In this document: piece after piece, positions 18,901 to 26,899 of the stretch
Position numbering within the stretch: the stretch's first letter is position 1
How the letters are laid out: each line of letters starts with the position of its first letter
The notes under the pieces: model-generated
Databases searched by the model: none
What the model was told of the DNA's origin: nothing
What the model saw: only the letters and a program-made list of their open reading frames with translations
From: Ustilago trichophora
Taxonomy: Eukaryota; Basidiomycota; Ustilaginomycetes; Ustilaginales; Ustilaginaceae
DNA length: 64,000 bases
NCBI GenBank assembly: GCA_900323505.1
Contig: OOIN01000027.1
Coordinates: 558,001 to 622,000 of the forward strand
Direction of reading: 5' to 3'
Made by a program: the position numbers and the translations under genes

Positions 18901-19855
18901 GACGCTCAGGCAACGTTGTCATGTGTCGTACGACACGGTCCACATCGCCGCGTTCTGCGCCATTGCCTGCTGTTCTGCGCGCAATCTTGTCAAAGATGTC
19001 ACCATCGTCCGGATCGCTGCCTACGGGCGCTGTGATGACGACCTCGTAGATGTCTCCCGTCCGTGTACCGACAAGAATCTCGCGAGTGGTTGAGAGTGCA
19101 GGATGTGCGTTTGCGGCGCGTTTCCTCGCAGGAGCAGCGCCAGAGTAGGCCGCTTGACTGTGCCTGTTCCATGCAACGCTCTCGATGATATGGCCTTTAA
19201 GTTTGGGGAGTAAGCGCGCCTTTCTCCATCCGCTCGCCCAGTAGTAGTTATCGCCGTTGCGCATGGCAAGCAGGAGATGAAGGCCAGAAGGATCGGCGTA
19301 CATCTTGTGTGGGCCGATGGTGCTTGGATCTGGTGGTGGAGCATTACGAGCAGAGCGTGGTGTGGGCGGGATGGGTACATCAGCTTCTTGGGTGCGTTCT
19401 GGATCGTCGAGGTTGATGCGAACGAGTTTGGGCGGGGCGGTGGGGAATGGGTTGGCAGCTTGGGATGGATTGGGATATGCATAGAGACACATGGTGAGGA
19501 TGTTGGATGAGACGGTCATGAGTGCGAGTGGTGCTGAGAAGGCATACTGAACGCGGCCTAACTGGAAGATGGGATCGGGGTGAGAGGAAGGGCCTGCATC
19601 TGAAGAGACAAAGCCGGTCTCGAGGGCAGCGATGGGGTCGAGCAAAGATGCTCCAAAGCCATCATCGGGATCTCCTCGGCGAGAAGCATAGTTGTCTGTT
19701 TCAAAGCCATCGTTGATCGAGTCGTATGCAGCACCGAAGCGTGGCGCATTGGCATGTTGACGATTGACATTTGGGATATCAGCATGAATGTTGGCTCGTC
19801 TGTTGTGTGGTGGAGTGTGCTGCGACGACGAGCTGTGGACAAAGTCGTCAAACAT
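15968..19855 (-). CDS. VPS18: VPS18 (Pep3), core subunit of HOPS/CORVET
   Basis: A 1295-residue intronless protein starting at the ATG at 19855. It has a disordered N-terminus, a beta-propeller-like Pep3/Vps18 region (about 90-560), alpha-solenoid clathrin-like repeats (about 600-1030), a coiled coil near 1025-1050 and a C-terminal RING-type module. The RING starts at CHHC (about 1056), has CRHGFHADC, then a long insertion, and closes with CPMCDG (about 1266). The insertion of about 180 residues between RING halves (low-complexity Gly/Ala/Val) is longer than usual. The protein tethers endosomes and vacuoles for fusion as part of the class C Vps core on the cytosolic face. It shares an upstream region with the divergent gene at 20391. 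Confidence 0.93.
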   Translation of the reverse strand: MFDDFVHSSSSQHTPPHNRRANIHADIPNVNRQHANAPRFGAAYDSINDGFETDNYASRRGDPDDGFGASLLDPIAALETGFVSSDAGPSSHPDPIFQLGRVQYAFSAPLALMTVSSNILTMCLYAYPNPSQAANPFPTAPPKLVRINLDDPERTQEADVPIPPTPRSARNAPPPDPSTIGPHKMYADPSGLHLLLAMRNGDNYYWASGWRKARLLPKLKGHIIESVAWNRHSQAAYSGAAPARKRAANAHPALSTTREILVGTRTGDIYEVVITAPVGSDPDDGDIFDKIARRTAGNGAERGDVDRVVRHMTTLPERQPVTGLAAETFPRASHSSSAANTSTGASSSSELRRAVVIATTSTRIYEFVGVLAKQRSDESDSHSLYDKLFLPYRGDSSPNLKSELPGDLPYSELHTWTPASSKHLSALAWLTGPGVYHGLLSYPQDATAGDSVIESANLLPYPAIAIEDENSNSPTKRRSRISTASNGDDNGFGHGAAPITEIPLSIALTEFHFVLLYQDRAMAISSLDDQVVFEEALPLKPNERVIGTAVDVAKRTYWIYTDASIFELVIRDEDRHVWRVYLDRGSFDTALKYAKPGIQRGTVLSFQGDRFFAEAKYIQAAQCYAQTFMRAFEEIVLRFTDAEQRDALRYYLVMRLERLDKTHDVAQRIMLATWLVEIYLSKINQLEDVAAAEAASHDVDNYRLEITMITEELYQFLSTYRNLLDPHTTFDLVKKHGRSDAYLHFASVIGDHDRIVRHHIQAKQWTKAIDAINKQDSLQLYYSFASVLMRNAPAQTVDCWTRQRKLDPRKLIPALLQHKPDLDLGETDQAVKYLGGIVAGKNGSKDKAIHNLLLTLLARRASRYPKRQETKQELLRFIDEAKPNPLTGHPYFDLDYALRTCLSQGQMEACVRIYAKMGLFESAVELAIREGEIELACSCADMAESMDRDLRKKLWLKVAKEVVRTAADIKSAMTFLRRTDLISIEDVLPFFPDFAVIDDCKDDICEALEGYAAHIEELKDEMDEASRSAAAIQQDIAKLSERFVTIDPDQKCHHCLQMLVQRQFYIFPCRHGFHADCLIGEVTKTMSTRSLRKLLELQQQISALTSGLVPALPSSALANMGFLKDGSKAVVNVAQGARNAGLSGLQAGARGLGNVTAAVGLDKLRELVVPDAVISAISAGVSVSVAGGRRVLAPLDPFSNPASDWVAGSRTAAQRRAAAMVASTDSDANGNSTKEGANKNAIGSARSIEDQERIQQLRDQLDALIAGSCPMCDGTANAIGRPFISDKEAADEWAL

Positions 19856-20390
19856 GATGTCGATGCTTGCTATTTGGGGTGCATGGGTTCAAGCTTGGTG
19901 TTGCTGTTCGCTATGATGGAGCCGGAATGGTTACTTTGGTTCGTTGGTTGGTCAGAGAGTGGAAGCCGAGGTGGTTGTGGTGGGATGTCAGCAAGCTGTG
20001 AGATGCGATGTGAAGGTCGAGATGGGAAGAGTTTGTCTGTGATAGTGTCGTGAGTTGGACGGTGGCCCATCCGCATTAAGCGCCACCCTTTTCTTTTGGC
20101 TTCAAATCGCCGATGTTCCGGATTTGGATTTGGTTGAAGTGGAGGATTTGCAGCGAGGTGAGGAATAAAGCAGAATGACGCTCTTCCTGCTTTTCTTGTC
20201 GCTGCTGCTCAGTTCTGCGAAATACAGTAGCACAGCCGACAAACACAAGGTCCCACATTTTCATCCCGTGTTTGCTTCACCACCCTGATATCACCATCAC
20301 CATCACCATCACCACCGCCTCGTTTTGGCTTTCCGATTCCCGTCGCTGTCCCGCATCCTTCCCCGCCTCAACTTCCCCTTTTTGCCCAGG
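19856..20390. other. Shared upstream region of VPS18 and MTP18-like gene
   Basis: This 535-bp divergent intergenic region includes an (ATC/ACC)n trinucleotide run at about 20289-20316. No coding sequence is seen. Confidence 0.6.
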
Positions 20391-21508
20391 ATGATGGATG
20401 TTACCACCATCGAGCCACAGCGCTACATTCCAATGTTTGGGCTCAGTGGACTCGGTTTCCAGCTGCAAGGTATGTTGTGGTCTCCTTGTTATGATTGGGT
20501 TGCTCGATCTTGTTCGACTGACTCTCCTCTTTTCAACACTGGCCCCCCATCTTTGCGATCGCAGGCTCGCTCGTAAACAGCCCTTTCAAGACCTCTGCCT
20601 CGCTTCTCTCCACCGGTAGCAACAGCAGCAGCAACACTACCTCCACCACCTCGACTCAATCCGCATCCGGTCTCGCCACTCCTACCCTCTCCTCCTCCCC
20701 AGCTACCGACTCCACCCAAGAGATCATCGACCTCGAAAACGGTCCTTCACGGTATGCTGCCTACGCCATGCGTCTCAAGACCGTCATCGTCGCCTCCTCC
20801 CGCTACGTCGCCTACTCCTCCGACATCGGTGAAGCCTTCCGACCGCTCACAAAGCCCGCCTTTGTCACCGGCGCCTATGCCATATCGTGGACCTACATCC
20901 TCGGCGACGTCTGCTATGCCGGATACAAAGCTGCAAAGCAGTACGAAGCCATCGCCTCCACCACCTTCACCTCTTCCTCTGGGCCCGTGCAAGAATTCGA
21001 ATCCGAAGCAGCCAAATACGCCGATAAAGCTCTCACCTCTGTCAAGGAAAACCTGCCTCTTGAAAAGGTTCTCGACCAAAACACCCTCTCTGCTTTGTCG
21101 CCAACGGAGAAGGTCGAGTTGAAGAAACGTCACACCCAGCGTCTTGCAGAACACGGAGAACTTGCAGGTGTAGACCCAACCCGCGTCTCCGAATTTACCC
21201 ACGTCGGTATGACCATGGCAAGACAGGCCGTGTTCCAGAGCATCGCTTCCATGGCTTTGCCTGCGTTTACCATTCACAGCATTGTTCGATACTCGGCACC
21301 GCTGTTTGCAAAGGCAAAGAGTCAGAGGATCAGAGCGGCAGGTCCCACGGTGGCTGGATTGATGTTTGTGCCTGCATTGCCGTTTTTGTTCGACGAACCA
21401 GTCGAGCATGTGGTCGACTTTGCTTTCGATTGGATCCAGGAGAGGATCCTCGGTGGACCAAAGGCTGCGCACAAGGTGGTCGAGGCTGCCAAGGAGAAGG
21501 TTCTCTAA
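20391..21508 (+). CDS. MTP18/MTFP1-like mitochondrial fission process protein
   Basis: Two exons, 20391-20469 and 20565-21508, joined across a 95-bp intron (GTATGT...GCAG), give 340 residues; a second in-frame ATG follows immediately. The N-terminus is Ser/Thr-rich. The family core begins near RYVAYSSDIGEAFRPLTKPA, continues through WTYILGDVCYAGYKA, and ends with AFTIHSIVRYSA and PALPFLFDEPVEHVVD. The core has hydrophobic segments typical of this inner mitochondrial membrane family, which in animals is needed for Drp1-dependent fission. The Ser/Thr-rich stretch at about 27-65 and the Lys/Glu-rich insertion in the middle are additions relative to the animal protein. Family assignment is confident; the fission role is by homology. 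Confidence 0.85.
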
Positions 21509-21888
21509 AAGGTCATCCCAATGTCATCATAGAAATTGCACTTCGCAGCGTTGATAGAGAACAATGTAGACTCCCATTCCCACTGCCACTGTCACTGCTC
21601 AACTACTGTTGCTGGTATAGAGAAGAGACAACTTTATCGCAGTACCTGGCTGTGGTTGCAAGTCGTGGTTTGTGTTTTTGAGCCTGATGAGATGTGTGAC
21701 ACACGTCTGAGCGGGAAAGTGAGGTGGAGGATGAAATTTCGCATGCTTTCCCCCACATCCGTTTTTTTTAGCGTGCTTGGGCCATCCAACTCTATATTCT
21801 CCCCTTTTGACCCACCGTTGGTTGTCTCTCGACTCTCACCCACCCATAGGATACAACCTTTTAAAGCTGACCTCAACTCTAGATATGA
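21509..21888. other. Spacer upstream of GH18 gene
   Basis: This 380-bp spacer contains a TTTTAAA at 21860-21866, about 25 bp upstream of the next ATG. No gene is seen. Confidence 0.5.
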
Positions 21889-23583
21889 ATGAGGATCATG
21901 TGGACCTCTAAGACCTCGCGGCGAGGATGGTTCTCGTCAATATGGACCATCTTTCTCTGCCTCCTAGCAGTGCTCACAACTGCAACCCTAGTCACCTTTG
22001 CAGCTTCCTCAACACCAACGATCCTCGACTCTAGCGAATATATTCATCTCCACACCCACCCGTTTTCCAGCGATGATACAAGCAAGAAATTCAACCGAAC
22101 CGTCCTGGCCTACATCACACCATGGAACTCTAAAGGCCTCTCAATGACCGATGACTATGCAGCTAAGATCGACATGATCTCTCCCGTGTGGTACACCATT
22201 CTCGTCTCATCTTCTTCTACTGGTGAGGAACAACAGGCGACGTATATGCTCAGTGGTGGTCCCCCTGGCAAAGCCGAAGAACAATGGCTGGAAAGGAAAC
22301 TACAACAAGATTCGGGAGTCAAAATCGTCCCCCGCTTCTACCTCGACAATTGGACACAGAAAGACTATGCCGATCTCCTCTCCAACCCTACCAACTGGCA
22401 AAATCTCGCAGAAGTCATCACCGACGAAGTCGTGAAGCGCCAATACGACGGGATCGTCTTCGAATCAGCTGCAACACACTTACTCTTCGAACCTATACAA
22501 ACCTTATCCTCCTCCCTCGTCAAAACCTCTGCTTCAGACACCAGAAGAAAAACCCTGACTGTTGTCCTACCCCCTCTGAGGACAAAGTACTCTCTGGGAG
22601 GACAAAAGTTAGACCGAGTCCAAGAGAGCCAGAACAGAATGATCGTCCAATCAATCCCTCAGCTAGCTCAAGTGGTGGATTACTTTTCCATCATGACGTA
22701 CGACATGTCTTCCGCAGGGGGCCGGGTTAGTGGGATCTCGGGCAAGGATTTTCCGAAGGATAGCCCGTTGAGGGGGGCAAAGAGGGGAAGTTTGAGACAA
22801 CCGGGCCCTAATACGAGTGCGAAGTGGGTGGAGGAGAATTTGGGGTTGATAGAGGAGGCGAGTCGGAAAGCGGCGCGAGCGAGGTTGGTTAAGACGAAGA
22901 AGGAGTTTGAAAAGGAAAGAGAAAGTCAAGAGTTGGAGGTGGATGGGGAAATGGAAAAGTTGAAGGATCCCAGTAATCCTTTTCTCTACGATGACTTCTC
23001 TGCTACCGATGACGAGTTGAACGACGACGAGGAGGCAGAAAAGTTGGAAGTAGAAGAGGAGAAGGAGGAAGAGGACGAACTCGCTCTGATCCGAGGAAAG
23101 CTTCTGATGGGTATGCCAATGTACGGCTATCGATATCCGATCTTCTGGATTGACAAATCCAGTGGGCAAGGCGTTCCTGTACCTTGCCCTTCCGACCCGT
23201 TTGAAGCACGAGAGCTTCTATCGCGCAGTCGACCTTCTTCCGACACCGCCGTATTGCCCTTCCTCCGAGGTCCCGGAGAAGCCCTCACCATGACCTCCAT
23301 CATCGACATCCTCACCGACAACGACGGCGTTATCGTAGATCCAAACCAAGACCACGGCGAAGGCTGGTTCGACTATACCGAAACCGTCACAAAGCAGACG
23401 CTGAAACACCAAGAAAGTTACGGCGTCAAGGAGCGAGATCAGATCTATTGGCGATTGTACCTTCCCCTTCCCACAACGACAAGGTCGAGATTAGCAGCGG
23501 TGGAGGAGAGTGAGGATTTGCAGGCGGGAGTTTCGCTCTGGGAATTGGGTCAGGCGAGTCCGGTTCTTTTGAGGGATCTGTAG
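21889..23583 (+). CDS. CHID1-like GH18 family protein, membrane-anchored
   Basis: A 564-residue protein with a basic N-tail and one hydrophobic segment (about 16-40, WTIFLCLLAVLTTATLVTFA) acting as signal peptide or anchor. The rest resembles chitinase-domain-containing protein 1: VLAYITPWNSKG near 76-87, the PVWYTI strand, YDGIVFES near 186-193, YFSIMTYDMSSAGG near 264-277, MGMPMYGYRY after residue 400, and the terminal GVSLWELGQ. The canonical GH18 DxxDxDxE signature is not seen; the equivalent strand reads DGIVFE. Hydrolase activity is therefore uncertain, as for CHID1 in general, which may bind glycans instead. A Glu/Asp-rich insertion lies at about 340-405. A second ATG nine bases downstream is also possible. 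Confidence 0.85.
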   Translation: MRIMWTSKTSRRGWFSSIWTIFLCLLAVLTTATLVTFAASSTPTILDSSEYIHLHTHPFSSDDTSKKFNRTVLAYITPWNSKGLSMTDDYAAKIDMISPVWYTILVSSSSTGEEQQATYMLSGGPPGKAEEQWLERKLQQDSGVKIVPRFYLDNWTQKDYADLLSNPTNWQNLAEVITDEVVKRQYDGIVFESAATHLLFEPIQTLSSSLVKTSASDTRRKTLTVVLPPLRTKYSLGGQKLDRVQESQNRMIVQSIPQLAQVVDYFSIMTYDMSSAGGRVSGISGKDFPKDSPLRGAKRGSLRQPGPNTSAKWVEENLGLIEEASRKAARARLVKTKKEFEKERESQELEVDGEMEKLKDPSNPFLYDDFSATDDELNDDEEAEKLEVEEEKEEEDELALIRGKLLMGMPMYGYRYPIFWIDKSSGQGVPVPCPSDPFEARELLSRSRPSSDTAVLPFLRGPGEALTMTSIIDILTDNDGVIVDPNQDHGEGWFDYTETVTKQTLKHQESYGVKERDQIYWRLYLPLPTTTRSRLAAVEESEDLQAGVSLWELGQASPVLLRDL

Positions 23584-23949
23584 ACTTTACACCGATGAAT
23601 ACATCAGAGGTTCAGCGTCGAGTTGTGTGTGTGTGACTTGGTGAGCCCACTAGCAGATTTTTCATGTGTGAGCGTTCAAAGGAACGGTGGATGAGGGGCA
23701 TGAAGGAATGTCGCAGAGATGTCTTTGGATAGCAACGAAACGGATCTAGGAGTGTACAGTAGGGCAGGTGAGCCTGGAGAGTCTCGAAAGACAGAGGGAG
23801 TGTATGGTATGAGATGGAGCACAACAGCAATGACGGCCAAAAAAAAACAAGCGGAGGAAGGGTGATGCGAGAGATGATGGATGAGCAAGAGGGGGAGATT
23901 CCGAAGGGGTGGGTTCGAGGTGGTAAAGTGCGGGCGAACGAGGAGTGGA
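23584..23949. other. Convergent 3' spacer
   Basis: This 366-bp stretch lies between the stop codons of the GH18 gene and CDK1. Nothing else is seen. Confidence 0.6.
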
Positions 23950-25105
23950 TTATGCAAGAAGCTGACGGAAGTATGGATGAACGAGACTGCGCTTGGCTGA
24001 TGTCCTTCCTGCAGGGTCGTAGACGAGCATTCCCTCGAGCAGATCCAATCCAGCTTCGTCGAGACCAGGAACGGCATCGCGAAGTGGCCTTCCCGCCCAC
24101 TTTGGGAAGCTGTCCTTGTAATCGGGCAACTGCTGCACGCCGGGCCATACGTCGTCGGTAGGGGTGCCGAGGGTGCGGAAGATCTTGAAGATCTCGTCGA
24201 TTTCGGAATCGCCGGGGAAGAGAGGGTGTCGCATGGCCATTTCAGCAAAGATGCAACCTACCGACCACATGTCGATGGCGGTGCTGTAGTGTCGAGAACC
24301 GAGGAGTACTTCGGGTGCGCGGTACCAGAGCGTGACGACTTCGTGTGTGTAGGTGCGGAGAGGGATACCAAAGGCACGAGCAAGACCGAAATCGGCGAGT
24401 TTGAGGTTGCCCTCTTTGTCGATGAGGAGGTTCTGGGGCTTCAAATCGCGGTGAAGGATGCGGTGTGCGTGACAGTAGTAGAGACCGCGAATGAGCTGGT
24501 AGGTGAACTTGCGGACGATCTCGGGGCCCATGCCTTCGCCGCCACGGTTCCGTGAGACGTTGTCCATGTATTTGCGGAGGTCAAGGTCGAGGAATTCAAA
24601 GACGAGGTAGAGCTTGCTTTCTTGGTGGACAATGTCGAAGAGTCTGGAGGGCGAGAAAAGTACAGAGAGAAGAGCCAGAGCAACGGAGCGAGAAAGCGTG
24701 TCAGTCAGACTGTAGTTGCAAGGATTCAAGAGCTGCGGCGTTAGGTCTAGCACCTACCGTACGATGTTGTCATCACGAAGCTCTTTGAGTAACGAGATTT
24801 CGCGAATGGCTGTGGAAGGGACACCTTCGTCTTCTGCTTCAAGACGAATCTTTTTGAGAGCGACGATGCGGCCATTGGCACCTGGCGTGAGGTCCTTTGC
24901 CTTGTATACGACACCATATGTACCTGTGAGCGCCGAAGAAATGGGAAGCATCATACGCGGAATAGACGTGGACAGTTAGCATTGCGCTAGTGTTGAGATG
25001 GCAAAAGGATATTGGAGCAGCGCATGGCACTATGCTGTCGAGGTGATTGAGGCGGAAGCCAAACATACCTTCTCCGACCTTTTCGATCCTCTGGTAGTTG
25101 TCCAT
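23950..25105 (-). CDS. CDK1: CDK1 (Cdc28/Cdc2) cyclin-dependent kinase
   Basis: Three exons on the minus strand: 25105-25069, 24923-24758 and 24643-23950. They are separated by introns of 145 bp (GTATGT...CACAG) and 114 bp (GTAGGT...TCCAG). The product is 298 residues, the standard CDK1 length. Visible features: the G-loop GEGTYG with Thr14/Tyr15 just after the first splice junction, the PSTAIRE cyclin-binding helix, [18 protein letters not shown], and the activation-loop Thr in [14 protein letters not shown]. The perfect PSTAIRE separates it from Pho85-type kinases. It drives cell-cycle transitions with cyclins in nucleus and cytoplasm. In smuts, cell-cycle control is tied to pathogenic development, but nothing here shows special regulation. 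Confidence 0.97.
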
Positions 25106-26899
25106 GATGTGTGAGAGTGCAAATCGTCGAGTGTGTTGGAAGTAATGTGAATGTGAGAGCTACAGCGGTGGAGCGCGTGAAATATGACGCTTCAGTGGAG
25201 AGCGTAAGATGAGATGTTTAAGTCCGAATGTTGAGGGAGAGCACTTTGTGGCAGAGCTCACTGGCGGTTTTGGCGATGTGAACGTCGGAAGAGAAGCCGA
25301 ATCGATAGTTTGGCGGTACCTGAGAGACGAGTTGGTGATGTGAAGCAAAGTCGGTTCGTCTCCGAAATCGATGAGATTGGTGCTTTGATCCAGTTGCGTG
25401 GCGGGCGAATCCGATGATCGTCAAAAGCGATGAAGGTGATATCTTGAAGTTCAAGAGTGCAAGTGCAGTTGTGACGGTTGCGAGAAAGAGAGAGATGGCA
25501 ACAAGAAAGCTCTCTCTCGGTCAGTCACAAATGAATTTGCGCGACAAGAACGCCATACACAGAAGAGAAACAGACTACCAAAAAAAAAAGTGTTGGTCTC
25601 TGGCTCGCTCGCTTGCACTTGAAGCCAGCCAGCGAACGAGCCCAGCAAACGCAGTCGACGCGCCTCGATCGATCCTCTCCCTCTCGCTTTCGCGCCAACA
25701 CACACCAAAATTCAAAACCAACACCTTCCGCGCGTCGGACTTTCCAACTCTCTTTGATTTTGGCACTTTCAGGCACGAGGCAGGTGACGCAGAGAGAGAA
25801 AGAGAGACCGACCTCTTGGAACGCGCTTCTCAGTGTCCTGACAGACAAACAGCCAAGCCCATCCTGTCTCATCTCTATGACAGCAACGTTACGGAGATCA
25901 ATGTATCTTATCGTAGCGTTTTAGGAAGGATACCATTCGAGATTGGTCACGAACCGTATCACACTCGTCTGAAGTGAACTAGCTTGACCTGGAATGACAG
26001 AGTGTCAGTAGTTAACGAAGACTGTTCATACCCGTTCGAGCGATCTGGAAGCCGACTCAAAGCTGTCATATGTTAGTCGCAGATCCCATCTTGATCTGCT
26101 GAATGCAGTCTGACCAAGATGCTCTTGTTCAGCTGTTTGAAGCGCAAAAAGCGATGCTGCACCTCGGGCTCACATGGCCCGCTACGCCGACTTCCAAGTT
26201 TAGACCCTGCAATCCAGCCGATGCGCTCACTGAGGCGTGGGATCATCGGGCAGATCGGATCAGAGCATCCTCCAACCAGAGAACGGCAACCTTGCACATT
26301 CAAATGGAGCAACAAGAGTCGGCAGTGTGGTCCCACCATTCGAGCTCAAGGCGTGGGAATGTGGATACGGAGACCGGCTCTGACACCTCTCACAGATGAA
26401 CGCGCAACATATGGGACCAACTCCATCGCGGAAGCGCAAGTTCAAGGCATCTTCGACTCGACCGGGAGGACTCCGATCGTGCTCTTATGTGTTGGGCTTC
26501 GGCAATGCCGGTGTTGGCAATGCGCTTGATGATGAACTGCACAGAACAATAGGAACTGTAAGAGTTAGGTTGCCGACGGTGTGTTTTGTCGGGATCACTC
26601 AGTCCAAACAGCGCTGTTTGTGTTACAGTATTTTGCCGAAGAAAAAGCTCAATTTGCTCAGCATTTCGACGGGAAAGGGTCCAATCTCCTCTCTTGCTCC
26701 CTCTCATTGCGCTTGGACCCACCGGACGAGCCACTTCCGCTCACATGCCCACTCTTCCACGTCGCTTGTTCAACCACATCGATCGCATGCGACCCTTCAC
26801 TCCTCTAGTCATCTTCAACCCACCGCCCCACACAGTTGTAACTGTATAAGGTAGCTGTACTTTCTCTTCCACCGCGCCTTTCTCCTCCGACCACCATCC
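25106..26899. other. 1.8-kb divergent region between CDK1 and prolyl oligopeptidase
   Basis: This long shared upstream region has purine/pyrimidine-rich tracts near 25490-25830. Open frames on both strands lack ATG context, known motifs and codon bias, so I annotate no gene. Confidence 0.5.

Noticed and set aside
25414..25977. 187-codon open frame between CDK1 and prolyl oligopeptidase
   Set aside because: Simple-sequence-rich composition without known motif; reading frames are open on both strands, as expected for biased intergenic DNA.
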